From positions 1,488,001-1,552,000 of the forward strand of contig NZ_CP014315.1 in the NCBI RefSeq assembly GCF_001557535.2: DNA of 64,000 bases. The letters run 5' to 3'. Under the pieces are notes generated by a model, which made no database searches, had not been told where the DNA came from, and worked only from the letters and a program-made list of their open reading frames with translations. Each line of letters starts with the position of its first letter. The stretch's first letter is position 1. Of the stretch, positions 1 through 8,296 are shown in pieces. The DNA is from Burkholderia sp. PAMC 26561 (GTDB lineage Bacteria > Pseudomonadota > Gammaproteobacteria > Burkholderiales > Burkholderiaceae). The translations under genes were made by a program, and so were the position numbers.

Positions 1-662
1 CGATCCCGCCGGCCTGTCCTTCATCGTGGTCTGGAGCGTCGCGACAACGGATTCAAAACGCTCGCCGCTGATCCATTCAACCAGGTCGCACCAATGCGAG
101 CCGATATCGGCGAATGCGCGCGACGGGCCACCTAGCGTGGCGTCGACGCGCCAGTTGGTATCGTCGCGGCCGAGCAACCAATCCTGCAGATAACTCCCGT
201 GCATCAGTTGCAGCGCGCCCACCGTGCCGTCCTGCACGAGCGCGCGCGCTTCTCGAACCATAGGGTGATATCGATAAACAAAGGGGATCGCCGCCACACG
301 CTGCGCCGAGTGCGCAGCATCTGCCAATGCTTTTGCATCGGCGAGACTGGTGGCAAGCGGCTTTTCGCAGACCACGTGCTTGCCGGCAGCGAGCGCCGCC
401 ATGGCAATCGGGTAATGCGTAGAGTTGGGCGTACAGATATGAACGACGTCGACCGACGGATCAGCGATGGCTTCCTCGACACTCGAATAGGCGCGCTCGA
501 TTCCCAGTTGCGCCGCAGCCTCCTTTGCGCGCTCCGGGCTCGACGTTGCAATGCCCTTGATCTGAGCGCCGGCCAGACGGCTCGCCCTTGAATGAACGGC
601 GCCCATCATGCCGGCGCCGACGATTGCCACACCCGGCGCGCGCGCCAGTTTTGTCTCAGCCA
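1..662 (-). CDS. Gfo/Idh/MocA family oxidoreductase (partial, C-terminus beyond window)
   Basis: About 220 codons are visible, read leftward from an ATG at 662, and the frame stays open to the window edge, so the C-terminus is missing. The N-terminus has the Rossmann dinucleotide-binding motif GAGMMG at residues 16-21. The family signature EKP follows at about residue 100, inside HVVCEKPLA, where the lysine is the usual catalytic residue. A DIGSHWCDL segment near residue 190 matches the conserved Asp/His region of the family. Such enzymes are cytosolic NAD(P)-dependent dehydrogenases of sugars, inositols or related polyols; the substrate cannot be read from the sequence. The gene is divergent from the ROK regulator at 837, which is the natural candidate to control it. 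Family assignment is firm, substrate unknown. Confidence 0.9.
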
Positions 663-836
663 TTTTTTTAAACTCCATTTGGTTGACTGGGACAATACCG
701 AGGCGCGTCTTGGCCGGACATTTTGTATTATTTAATTCGATTTCCGACATAAATACTTTGCCTATCGGCTTGAGAATCTCGCTTGTGGCCAATGCTCGGA
801 TTAAAGTAAGCTCGGTTCCCCGAGGCCTCAGCCGCT
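663..836. promoter_or_regulatory. Divergent promoter region, oxidoreductase / ROK regulator
   Basis: This 174-bp gap separates two divergent starts. It holds an AT-rich core around 721-765, in contrast to its GC-rich surroundings, including ATTATTTAAT with ATTA/TAAT arms. It must carry both promoters and possibly the ROK operator, but I could not fix -35/-10 boxes with confidence. Confidence 0.4.
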
Positions 837-2078
837 ATGCACACTCAAAGCAATCAACCCGCTCCCTCTCGCCTCGCCACGTTCGACCGCGCTTTCCGGC
901 TCGAAGAGTTCGAGGTTCATAGCAAGCTCGCGAGGCTGATTGCGTCGTCGCAGGGCGTGAGCCGCGCGGACCTTGCGCGCAATACCGGGTTCGCGCGCTC
1001 GACCGTCTCTCAATTGATCCAGCCGCTGATCGAATGCGATCTCGTGAAGGAGCAGGCGCAAAGCGCATCGGCGAGAGGACGTCCCGGAACCATGCTCGTG
1101 CTCAATCCGCGCGCCGGCGTGATCCTCGTGGCGGACATGGGGGCGACGCACGGGCGTCTCGTGATCTCGGATCTTGCGCAACGGCGGCTTGCCGAGCGGG
1201 TCTTTGGCGTCGATGTTTCACTTGGACCGGAGCCGGTCCTCGAATCGATCATCGAGCAATTCCATCAATTGCTGCAGGAGCACAGGCTGCTCGATCAGTC
1301 CGTGCGCAGTGTCGTGGTCGGCTTGCCGAGTCCCGTGGATTTCAGCCGCGGCGTTTGCGTGAGGCCGCCGATCATGCCGGGTTGGGATGGCTTTCCGGTA
1401 TCGGAATATTTGCAGGCGCGCCTCAAGACGCCGGTGCTGGTCGATAACGATGTGAACCTGATGGCCCTGGGCGAAGCACGCACGCGGCCTGCCAATCAAT
1501 CGCCGCTGCTCTTCGCGAAGGTATCGACCGGAATCGGCTGCGGCATCATTACGTCCGAAGGCATGCTGCACCGCGGCGCCGATGGTTCTGCGGGTGACAT
1601 CGGGCATATCAGGGTGCCAGGCCGCGACGATGTCGTTTGCCGTTGCGGCAATATCGGTTGCGTTGAAGCCGTTGCTTCGACCAATGCGGTGCTCGCCAAC
1701 CTGCAGGCGCTGCCCGACTCCGACGCGCAAACCGTGGATGACCTCGTGCGTCTCGTTCGCTCCGGCGATCCGCAAGCGGTGCGCTTGATACGCGCGGCGG
1801 CAGAGGAAATCGGCGAGATCATCGCCATGCTCGTGCATATGTACAACCCTGCGGCCATCGTGCTTGGAGGGCGCATGGCGAGGATCAGCGACGATCTTCT
1901 CGCGGGGGTGCGTGCAGTGGTCTATCGAAGAGCGTTGCCGCTTGCCACGCGCAGCCTGCTGATCCAGAACACGGCGCTGAATCAATATGCCGGAGCGATT
2001 GGCGGCACTGTGCTCGGAATCGAAAGCGCGCTTTCGTCGAAGGGCATTGCTTCCATCCTGCATCCGCTGCACGGCTGA
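837..2078 (+). CDS. ROK family transcriptional regulator
   Basis: 413-residue regulator of the NagC/Mlc/XylR type. Residues about 35-60 form a winged helix-turn-helix (SRADLARNTGFARSTVSQL). The rest is a ROK sugar-kinase-like domain: DMGATHG phosphate-binding loop near 100, VDNDVNLMALGE carrying the position of the kinase catalytic Asp, and the zinc motif CRCGNIGCVE (CxCGxxGCxE) near 265-275. The usual ExGH motif reads GDIGH, with Asp replacing Glu. Proteins of this build bind a sugar or sugar phosphate and release DNA. It probably controls the divergent oxidoreductase at 1-662 and other genes beyond the left edge. Length is typical for the family. Confidence 0.9.
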   Translation: MHTQSNQPAPSRLATFDRAFRLEEFEVHSKLARLIASSQGVSRADLARNTGFARSTVSQLIQPLIECDLVKEQAQSASARGRPGTMLVLNPRAGVILVADMGATHGRLVISDLAQRRLAERVFGVDVSLGPEPVLESIIEQFHQLLQEHRLLDQSVRSVVVGLPSPVDFSRGVCVRPPIMPGWDGFPVSEYLQARLKTPVLVDNDVNLMALGEARTRPANQSPLLFAKVSTGIGCGIITSEGMLHRGADGSAGDIGHIRVPGRDDVVCRCGNIGCVEAVASTNAVLANLQALPDSDAQTVDDLVRLVRSGDPQAVRLIRAAAEEIGEIIAMLVHMYNPAAIVLGGRMARISDDLLAGVRAVVYRRALPLATRSLLIQNTALNQYAGAIGGTVLGIESALSSKGIASILHPLHG

Positions 2079-2125
2079 ACGGCTGAAACGCTGAAAGGCG
2101 GCGCTCGGGTCTGACGCCCGCTCCC

Positions 2126-2161
2126 TTCACGGAAGTGAAAAAGACAGTAACAGCGACTGTC
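2126..2161. promoter_or_regulatory. Two adjacent inverted repeats upstream of the YdjM-like gene
   Basis: TTCAC-GGAA-GTGAA (2126-2139) is followed directly by GACAGT-N7-ACTGTC (2143-2161). Both are perfect but short. They sit 60-90 bp before the start of the membrane protein gene, so they could be an operator; no regulator family can be assigned. E. coli ydjM is LexA-controlled, but neither repeat matches a LexA box. Confidence 0.3.
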
Positions 2162-2217
2162 AATTTCCTCGCGGTTCTGCAAACATGGCGGCCCGTCTTC
2201 CAGGCAGTATCGTTCCA

Positions 2218-2733
2218 ATGGCATCAAGCAAAGCACATCACGCCACCGGCTTCGCGGCGGGCGTCATGGCGGCGAGTATCGTCGCTCACAGCGGCACCGT
2301 CGGGCCGTTTCACGTGTGGGTCTTGCTGAGTTTCATGGCTGCGGTTGCGGGCGGCACTGCCCCCGACTGGCTGGAAGTGGCGTGGTGGTCACGCACGCGC
2401 CGCCTGTGGATCACGCACCGTACTGTGACCCATTGGGGTATCGGCTGGATTGCGCTGCTGGCGGTCTCGTACCATTGGCTCGGGCATGACCGGCTCGCCG
2501 CGCCGGCATTTGGATTCGCGTGCGGCGGCCTGATGCATCTGCTCGCCGACTGGCCCAATCCGCTCGGCGTTCCGTGGATCGCCTCGCGTCATTCGCTCAA
2601 CTGGTGGAATAGCGGACACTGCGACCTGCTGGTGGTCGGCGCGTCGTGGACCGCAGCGTGGTTTATTGCAGGCCACGTCGGGCTGCACGACATTCACGGT
2701 CTCTCGCATCTGACGCACTGGCTCGCGCGCTAA
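2218..2733 (+). CDS. YdjM-like membrane-bound metal-dependent hydrolase (DUF457)
   Basis: 171 residues from the ATG at 2218; an in-frame ATG at 2185 would add 11 residues but neither start has a good ribosome-binding site. I prefer 2218 because it places the first conserved histidines (SSKAHHATG) at the N-terminus as in the family. Further invariant polar residues are APDW near 45, HRTVTHW near 66-72, and HLLADWPNP in the middle, a His/Asp set typical of YdjM/LexA-regulated DUF457 membrane hydrolases. Several hydrophobic segments (about 10-25, 32-48, 73-90, 135-155) indicate an inner-membrane protein. The physiological substrate of the family is not settled. It stands alone after the ROK gene. 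Confidence 0.75.
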   Translation: MASSKAHHATGFAAGVMAASIVAHSGTVGPFHVWVLLSFMAAVAGGTAPDWLEVAWWSRTRRLWITHRTVTHWGIGWIALLAVSYHWLGHDRLAAPAFGFACGGLMHLLADWPNPLGVPWIASRHSLNWWNSGHCDLLVVGASWTAAWFIAGHVGLHDIHGLSHLTHWLAR

Positions 2734-2760
2734 AACAACTCCTGCTACGAAGCCTCGTTC

Positions 2761-2880
2761 TAAAACCGCCACATCGTCGTGTGGCTGATTCCGAGTTGCT
2801 TGGCCGCGGAACTGCACCACAAGTGGCACTGGAAAGTATCGTCCATGGGCTCGCCGCAAAGAGAAGATACAACCCGAGAA
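2761..2880 (-). pseudogene. Remnant resembling the Fis-type HTH end of a sigma-54 activator
   Basis: Read leftward, about 40 codons end in SSAAKQLGISHTTMWRF and a stop at 2761-2763. The pattern AAxxLGISxTTxWR is typical of the C-terminal Fis-like helix-turn-helix of PrpR/RocR-type enhancer-binding proteins. An in-frame stop lies about 40 codons upstream and no AAA+ domain is nearby, so at most a scrap of such a gene survives. The match is short and could be chance. Confidence 0.35.
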
Positions 2881-2887
2881 AAACCGC

Positions 2888-3157
2888 ATCACATGTTCGC
2901 CCTCAGTAGCGGCCATTGTTCAACTGGCGCGCGATGGATATGGCGTCGGCGGCATTCCCGGCCTTTTCGTCGCGAACGAGATGCAAAGTGGCGAGTTCGT
3001 AGAGCTGCCGTCGAAGCCCGTTCCACCGCCGATCGTTATCTCCCTGTGCAAGCCGGTGAATGCAAGCGCGATGGTGAACGCTGCCGCCAACGCAGCCGAT
3101 ATCGCGTGCTCAGCTTATTCCCACTCGATCAAGAAAGATTTTTTGGAAAGCCTTTGA
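2888..3157 (+). pseudogene. LysR-family regulator remnant (C-terminal substrate-binding fragment)
   Basis: A frame ending at the TGA 3155-3157 encodes roughly 85 residues with the look of the last part of a LysR effector domain: AAIVQLARDGYGVGGIPGL, then ELPSKPVPPPIVISL and a helical tail NAAANAADIACSAYSHSIKK. The helix-turn-helix and most of the effector domain are absent, and no start codon fits, so this is a 5'-truncated pseudogene. It abuts the Fis-like scrap on the other strand, and the whole interval 2734-3257 is otherwise non-coding. The longer ORF that covers it in another frame (from 2779) is basic and low-complexity and is not a gene. Confidence 0.7.
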
Positions 3158-3257
3158 GTTTTGGATCCTGTGTGGATTTTCAAAAAGGCAAATCAAAAGC
3201 CCGAGCTAACTGCGATTCGGCACGAAGCAGGTTGGCGCATTGCTTATAAGTGGCACG

Positions 3258-4250
3258 CTACGCACCATTCTTGCCTTCCATGTGCGCAAAAATCTGCTTC
3301 CAGATCGACACCTCGTCGGTAACGAAAAATTCCGTCATTACCTTGTCTTTCGTGAGATTCGCGTGCGACATGCCCATGACGTAGACAGGCGCGCCGGTCG
3401 GTTCTCCAAAATGTCCGAAGCCGCAATGCGTGCCCGTGAGCGACCAGCGCACCGCAACCCTTACTGGCTGCTCAGGATCGCGGTTCACCCGTGCGCTTTC
3501 TACTTTGAGCACCGCATCGGGAAATGATGCGAGATAACCAAGCGCGAATGTATCGATATCGCCATGCCCGTAGAGTACGTCCCCGCCGGGTGCATGAAAC
3601 GCGGCGCCGTGGAAATACATGTCGCGAATCACGGCCGTTTCCTTGTCGTGCCAAAGACGTTGCATGCCGCCGAGATAACGGTGAACGGTTTCGTCGTCGC
3701 TTTGCACGGTTGCCTTATAGCGGCTCGGCTTGTCGTGCTCAGGCGTGAAGAAGGAAATCGGCACGCCCTGCTGCAATTCCCGGTCGGTCATGCTGCGGGC
3801 GAGCGCGCGCGCACTTGTGCCCAGGCACCGCGCGAAAGCAGCCTGGTCCCGCACGAGCCACTCCTCGATCACGACTTGATCCCGTACCCAGCAATCCGCG
3901 ATGATCCGGCTGCGAACCATGCGTCCCTCGGCGCGGCCGAGAACGCCGTCGCCGGTATGACGCATCACGGAGGTCAACCTATGCGACGAAAGAAAGGTGC
4001 CGTCGCCATACGGCGTCCAGATCACATCCTCGCCAACGAGCTGGCGGTCAGGGAACTGATGCAGCGTCTGCAGTGTCTGCGCCGTGACACCCTTGTTGCT
4101 TCCGGTGAATCCGGTCGCGGCGCGCAGCAGGATATCGGGCGCGTAATGCTTGTCGAGCTTCCCGCCGATTCCCCGGTCCTCCCAGATTTCACGCGTGATT
4201 CCATAAATGAAGTCCGGGACATCCTTGTACGACCCTAGGTCATAGCTCAC
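3258..4250 (-). CDS. Tandem SnoaL/NTF2-like domain protein
   Basis: 330 residues from a GTG start at 4250, preceded by a GAGGAG ribosome-binding site. The protein looks like two consecutive NTF2-like (SnoaL polyketide-cyclase type) domains, about residues 1-155 and 170-325. The first contains DFIYGITREIWEDR and a HYAPDI segment; the second has VIRDMYFHGAAFHAP, YGHGDIDTFALGYLASFPD and a closing VSIWKQIFAHM. NTF2-like folds form small pockets that host isomerases, hydrolases or non-enzymatic binders, so the reaction is not predictable. It follows the porin gene by 43 bp on the same strand and could be cotranscribed with it. Confidence 0.7.
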   Translation of the reverse strand: MSYDLGSYKDVPDFIYGITREIWEDRGIGGKLDKHYAPDILLRAATGFTGSNKGVTAQTLQTLHQFPDRQLVGEDVIWTPYGDGTFLSSHRLTSVMRHTGDGVLGRAEGRMVRSRIIADCWVRDQVVIEEWLVRDQAAFARCLGTSARALARSMTDRELQQGVPISFFTPEHDKPSRYKATVQSDDETVHRYLGGMQRLWHDKETAVIRDMYFHGAAFHAPGGDVLYGHGDIDTFALGYLASFPDAVLKVESARVNRDPEQPVRVAVRWSLTGTHCGFGHFGEPTGAPVYVMGMSHANLTKDKVMTEFFVTDEVSIWKQIFAHMEGKNGA

Positions 4251-4293
4251 CTTATGCTCCTCTCAATTGAAAACTCAAAAAGCTCGCCCACGC

Positions 4294-5448
4294 TCAGAAA
4301 CGATGCCGGATGCCGGCTACCACGGCAAGTTGCTTGTCGGTGGAGGAAGCCGATGTAAAGGCAAGCTGCGCAACGGCCGGCCCACCCACGGAATTGGTCC
4401 CACTGGCGTTCTGACCATACGCCCACACATACACATCCGTGCGCTTCGAAAGACTATATGTCGTTCCGATATCGATCTGGCGATAAATCGCGCCGGGTGC
4501 GCCACCCGTCGAATTCACACGTGTGTAGATAAACGCAGTGCCCGCACTGAATGCCGGCGTGAAATGGTAAAGGTAGTTGATTTCGCCGGTATTCAAGACG
4601 CCGGTACCGGAATACCCTTCGGGATTCGGCCCCGAACCGCTGCCCAGCTTGCCAAAGTCGACGTTGCTGAAAGTCCCGCCAATCGTCGAGTTTCCGAACG
4701 TGTATGAGGCGCCGAGCGCGCTGATTTGCAGGCTTTTCGCCGATACGAAACCGGAGTAGCTCAGCCCCGACACGGTCACGCCGGTAGTGGTGTTCGTTCC
4801 GTCGTACACGGATGTATTTGGATGATCGATATGCGAATACGACGCCGCAGCCGCAAAGCCGCCGATTGTGTAAGTGATGCCGGCGCCGTACGTGCTGTTG
4901 TTGGTGACCGACCCGGGCGTGCCTCCGAATGAATACACCGCACCGACAGTCAATCCGTGATACGGATTGCTGACGAACTTGACGGCGTTGTTCAAGCGAA
5001 AGCTGGCGTTCATGTTGTTGTTGTCGCCGGGCTGCGTGCCGGGACCGCCCGACCATGCATAACCCGATTCGAACGGCCCCACGAAGGTCGTTTCGAAATC
5101 ATATTGACGACCCAGCGTGACTGCGCCGTAAGGCGTCGAAATGCCCACCCACGACTGGCGGCCGAACAGACGGCCGTTCTGCCCGAGCTTGCCGGTGTTT
5201 GCGTTGAAGCCGTTCTCCAGCTGGAAGATGGCCGCATATCCGCTGCCAAGGTCCTCACGCCCCCTGAAGCCAAAACGCGAAGCGCTCAATGTTCCGCTGG
5301 CCAGTTGATAAGCGTGGCCGCCCGCCTGGTTCGTCGTGTACTGGAAGGCTTCGTCGATAATGCCGTACAACGTCACATTGCTTTGTGCATGAGCGCTGAT
5401 AGCAGCGCAACAGCAGGCAATAGATAAAAGCGCGCGGGTCGGTTTCAT
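4294..5448 (-). CDS. Gram-negative outer-membrane porin
   Basis: 384 residues from ATG 5448. The longer frame from 5535 is rejected because it would bury the signal peptide. The signal peptide is clear (MKPTRALLSIACCCAAISAHA, cleaved before QSNVTLYG), and QSNVTLYGIIDEAFQY is the hallmark start of a Burkholderia/Neisseria-type trimeric porin. Other family features are RFGFRGREDLGSG, AIFQLENGFN, LFGRQSWVGI and a terminal IRHRF ending in phenylalanine, the outer-membrane insertion signal. It should form a 16-stranded beta-barrel for small solutes. It lies downstream of an ABC importer, aldolase and hydrolase on the same strand, which suggests it admits that system's substrate across the outer membrane. 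Confidence 0.93.
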   Translation of the reverse strand: MKPTRALLSIACCCAAISAHAQSNVTLYGIIDEAFQYTTNQAGGHAYQLASGTLSASRFGFRGREDLGSGYAAIFQLENGFNANTGKLGQNGRLFGRQSWVGISTPYGAVTLGRQYDFETTFVGPFESGYAWSGGPGTQPGDNNNMNASFRLNNAVKFVSNPYHGLTVGAVYSFGGTPGSVTNNSTYGAGITYTIGGFAAAASYSHIDHPNTSVYDGTNTTTGVTVSGLSYSGFVSAKSLQISALGASYTFGNSTIGGTFSNVDFGKLGSGSGPNPEGYSGTGVLNTGEINYLYHFTPAFSAGTAFIYTRVNSTGGAPGAIYRQIDIGTTYSLSKRTDVYVWAYGQNASGTNSVGGPAVAQLAFTSASSTDKQLAVVAGIRHRF

Positions 5449-5557
5449 TTCACGTGGCTCGTAAAGGTCGTGTTGACGTGCGGAATGTCTTGCGTGGGTT
5501 CGGGTATCGGCGCCAAAAAGACACTGACGCCTCAACAGTTGATCTCTCAGCGTATTT

Positions 5558-5596
5558 TTTATATCGGTTTCCTAACTAATAAGTAATCTATTACTT
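5558..5596 (-). promoter_or_regulatory. Porin promoter with overlapping palindrome
   Basis: On the minus strand TTACTT (5586-5581) and TATAAA (5563-5558) are separated by exactly 17 bp, a plausible sigma-70 promoter about 110 bp before the porin start. The -35 lies within the palindrome AAGTAAT-CT-ATTACTT (5581-5596), which would let a bound regulator block or recruit polymerase. The -35 box is weak by consensus. Confidence 0.45.
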
Positions 5597-5621
5597 TCGG
5601 CGATCAATCTCCATCAAACGG

Positions 5622-6329
5622 CTAGGGAATCATTCTCAGCAGCCATTGCTGCATGGCTTGATTACATGCATCAGATGACTCGAGCGTTGCAAAATGGCCG
5701 CATCGTGCAATGAACACCGTGCTCGCTTGCGCAAGCTCTTGCGCCATTTCGTCCTGCCGGTCGCGCGGCGTCAACACGTCCGAATCACCGCAAATCAATA
5801 GAACGGGCACGGTTATCGATTTCAGCATCGGCCTTGAATCCGGACGATCGCTTGCATAGCGCGACTGGTTCGCAAAGTTCGCCGCGCTCGAATACGCCAT
5901 CGCCCTGATCAGAGCGGTCAATTCACCACGGTGCCCACATTCAGGCGAAAAGTAATAGGGCAACAGAGACTCATCCAGAACACTTTCCAGCTCGCCTGCA
6001 TCGACCCGTTCAACCAGTTTCCGGCGTTTCTCTTGGCTTGATTCCGGATCGGGTCGTGCATTGGTCGACACAAGGATCAAGCCGGCCACACGATCCGGCG
6101 CCTGTCTGTAAAGCTCCAGCGCAACAATTCCGCCGAGTGAGAATCCGCCCAGCACGAACCGCGGCGGGAGTATCGCAAGATACGAGGCCACCTCGGCCTC
6201 CATGGTTCGCTCGCTGCCCAACTCGCATACGACGACTGGCCGCTGCACCGACAACGCGTCGACCTGTGCACGCCAGACACGCGCGTCGCACAGTGTTCCC
6301 GGTAGCAAGACAAGCGGAATGGCGGCCAC
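5622..6329 (-). CDS. Alpha/beta-fold hydrolase
   Basis: 235-residue cytosolic alpha/beta hydrolase. The oxyanion-hole segment LLPGTLCD is at the N-terminus, the nucleophile elbow GFSLGG with catalytic Ser near residue 64, the acid in CGDSDVLTP near 180, and the histidine in ARCGHFATLE near 208. The set matches BioH/3-oxoadipate enol-lactonase-like esterases or lactonases. It begins 22 bp after the aldolase gene on the same strand, so the two are probably cotranscribed. In this setting a lactonase or esterase opening a sugar-acid lactone upstream of the aldolase is possible, but that is inference. Confidence 0.85.
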   Translation of the reverse strand: MAAIPLVLLPGTLCDARVWRAQVDALSVQRPVVVCELGSERTMEAEVASYLAILPPRFVLGGFSLGGIVALELYRQAPDRVAGLILVSTNARPDPESSQEKRRKLVERVDAGELESVLDESLLPYYFSPECGHRGELTALIRAMAYSSAANFANQSRYASDRPDSRPMLKSITVPVLLICGDSDVLTPRDRQDEMAQELAQASTVFIARCGHFATLESSDACNQAMQQWLLRMIP

Positions 6330-6351
6330 TGCCCTGTTCCTTCAGCGAGTT

Positions 6352-7137
6352 TCAGTAGCCGCCGCGGGCTGTCGTACCGCCCGCGCCGCGCGCTGCCAGA
6401 AGGCGCGACGTGCTTGCGACTGCAAGCGCGTTGGCATCATTGCCAGGTGTCACTAGATGAAACCCCTCCTCCAGCCGGCTGTGCGCCGCGGCGCCGTCGC
6501 TGCAGAATATGCCGGCAAGCAGGCCGCGATCACGAGCGCCGCGGAGGATCTGCCCGATCACCTCTTCCAGCCTCGCGTTCGTTTGCATGCCGGGTTTCAT
6601 GCCAAGGCTCAACGCAAGATCGTTCGGGCCGATGTAGATACCGTCGAGGCCGGGTGTATCGAGGATTGCATCGAGTTGATCGAGCGCTTGCTGCGATTCG
6701 ATCATGGCAAGCGTCACGACAGTGTCGTTAGCGCAACTGAAATAATCAGGTCCGCCATAAAGCAGTCCGCGCGCCGGACCAAACGAGCGCTGCCCGGCGT
6801 CCGGATAGCGGCATGCAGAAACGAATTGGCGCGCCATCTCGGGGGTATCGATGGAAGGACAGATCACGCCGTAAGCGCCTGCGTCGAGCAGCTTCATGAT
6901 CTCCGGCGGATTGAGCGAAGGACAGCGGACCAGAGGTGTTGCAGGCGTGATGCTGACCGCTTGCAACATGGTCAACGCAGATTCGAAACCCATCATCCCG
7001 TGCTGCAGGTCGACTGTCACCGAATCGAATCCTTGGGACGCCACGACTTCCGCCGCATAACTGCTCGGGATGGAAAGCCATGCATTGACGATGGGTTCGC
7101 CTGCGAGGAACTTCTGTTTGATTAAGTTGGGACGCAT
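6352..7137 (-). CDS. HpcH/HpaI family 2-keto acid aldolase
   Basis: 261 residues from ATG 7137, chosen because AGGAGAA lies just upstream and because the frame extension to 7167 adds residues without homology. The class II (metal-dependent) HpcH/HpaI barrel shows IVNAWLSIPSSYAAEV, FDSVTVDLQHGMMG with the catalytic His, VICPSIDTPEMARQFV, and GIYIGPNDLALSLG, which holds metal and substrate contacts. Family members cleave 2-keto-3-deoxy sugar acids or 4-hydroxy-2-oxoacids to pyruvate and an aldehyde. The gene sits directly after a CUT1 sugar ABC importer on the same strand, which favours a sugar-acid substrate. The exact substrate is not readable. Confidence 0.88.
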   Translation of the reverse strand: MRPNLIKQKFLAGEPIVNAWLSIPSSYAAEVVASQGFDSVTVDLQHGMMGFESALTMLQAVSITPATPLVRCPSLNPPEIMKLLDAGAYGVICPSIDTPEMARQFVSACRYPDAGQRSFGPARGLLYGGPDYFSCANDTVVTLAMIESQQALDQLDAILDTPGLDGIYIGPNDLALSLGMKPGMQTNARLEEVIGQILRGARDRGLLAGIFCSDGAAAHSRLEEGFHLVTPGNDANALAVASTSRLLAARGAGGTTARGGY

Positions 7138-7200
7138 GGTGACTCGTTCTCCTGGTTCAAGCTTCAAGCTTGTGCAACTGAATTGGGGCAGCCCCGACCG

Positions 7201-8262
7201 TCAGCCGGTTTTGATGCGCTCGCCGGTCGTGCCGTCGAACCAGAACATCTTCGATGGCTCTGGCCGCACGATGATCCGGTCGCCGTCGGTGTATCGAATG
7301 GATTTGTCGCCTTTGACCACAAAGTGCTGGCCGGCAAGTTTCAGCGTGATGAGGGTGACGTCGCCGAGCAGTTCGAACGCGAAGATATCTGCTGAAAAAG
7401 CGCCTGGCTGATCGCCCGTGCCGACCACCACGTCTTCCGGGCGCACGCCCAGATAAAGCGGCCCGTTGCGTGGAGGCGCGATGGGAAAAGCAAGCCCGTC
7501 CGACATGACAAACTGACCACCCCTGCCTTCCCCTCGCAGCAAATTCATGGCCGGCGAGCCGATAAAACCCGCGACGAACGCATTGGCCGGTTCGTTGTAG
7601 ATCTTCTCGGGCGCGTCGATCTGCTGAAGCACGCCCTCCTTCATGATCGCGACGCGCGAGGCGAGTGTCATCGCTTCGACCTGATCGTGCGTGACGTACA
7701 CCGTCGTGACGGCAAGCTCGCGTGCGAGGTGCTTGAGCTCCGCGCGCATCGACCCGCGCAGCTTGGCATCCAGATTCGACAGCGGTTCGTCCATCAGGAA
7801 AACGCGCGGCCGCCGCACGATGGAACGCGCAAGCGCCACACGTTGACGCTGACCGCCGGATAACGCCGCGGGGCGGCGCGTGAGCAACTGGCCGAGTTCG
7901 ACCCGGTCCGCCGCACGCCTGACTTCGCGATCGCGCTGCTCGCCGGTCACACCCCGCAGCTTGAGCGGATACCCAATATTGTCGTACACGCTCATGTGCG
8001 GATACAGACCGTAGTTCTGAAATACCATCGATACATTGCGTTGCCGTGGCGGCACGCCGTTCATGCGCTCGCCGTCGAACATCAGTTCGCCGCCGGTGGG
8101 ATCTTCGAGGCCCGCGATCATGCGCATGGTCGTGGTCTTGCCGCAGCCGGACGGTCCGAGCAGCACGAGGAACTCCCCTTCGGCAATACTCAGGTTCAAG
8201 TCCTTGACGGCGTGAAAGCCACCCCAGTTCTTGTTGATGCGATTCAATGTGACCGTAGTCAT
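7201..8262 (-). CDS. CUT1 sugar ABC transporter ATP-binding protein (UgpC/MalK type)
   Basis: 353 residues. Walker A GPSGCGKTT near 37-45, Q-loop in VFQNYGLYPH, signature LSGGQRQRVALARS near 133, Walker B VFLMDEP, D-loop SNLDAKLR and switch histidine in YVTHDQ. After residue about 235 comes the C-terminal MalK-like OB/TOBE region (LYLGVRPEDVVVG), which identifies the CUT1 subgroup. It energises the importer made of the two permeases and binding protein encoded immediately upstream. Gene order, binding protein - permease - permease - ATPase, with short gaps shows one operon. Confidence 0.93.
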   Translation of the reverse strand: MTTVTLNRINKNWGGFHAVKDLNLSIAEGEFLVLLGPSGCGKTTTMRMIAGLEDPTGGELMFDGERMNGVPPRQRNVSMVFQNYGLYPHMSVYDNIGYPLKLRGVTGEQRDREVRRAADRVELGQLLTRRPAALSGGQRQRVALARSIVRRPRVFLMDEPLSNLDAKLRGSMRAELKHLARELAVTTVYVTHDQVEAMTLASRVAIMKEGVLQQIDAPEKIYNEPANAFVAGFIGSPAMNLLRGEGRGGQFVMSDGLAFPIAPPRNGPLYLGVRPEDVVVGTGDQPGAFSADIFAFELLGDVTLITLKLAGQHFVVKGDKSIRYTDGDRIIVRPEPSKMFWFDGTTGERIKTG

Positions 8263-8296
8263 GAACGTCGCCTTAAATAAAGAGTTGGAGCACGGA

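Noticed and set aside
2779..3249. 156-codon plus-strand open frame in the gap after the YdjM-like gene
   Set aside because: Low-complexity basic product; the LysR-like fragment lies in a different frame of the same DNA, so this is not the coding frame.
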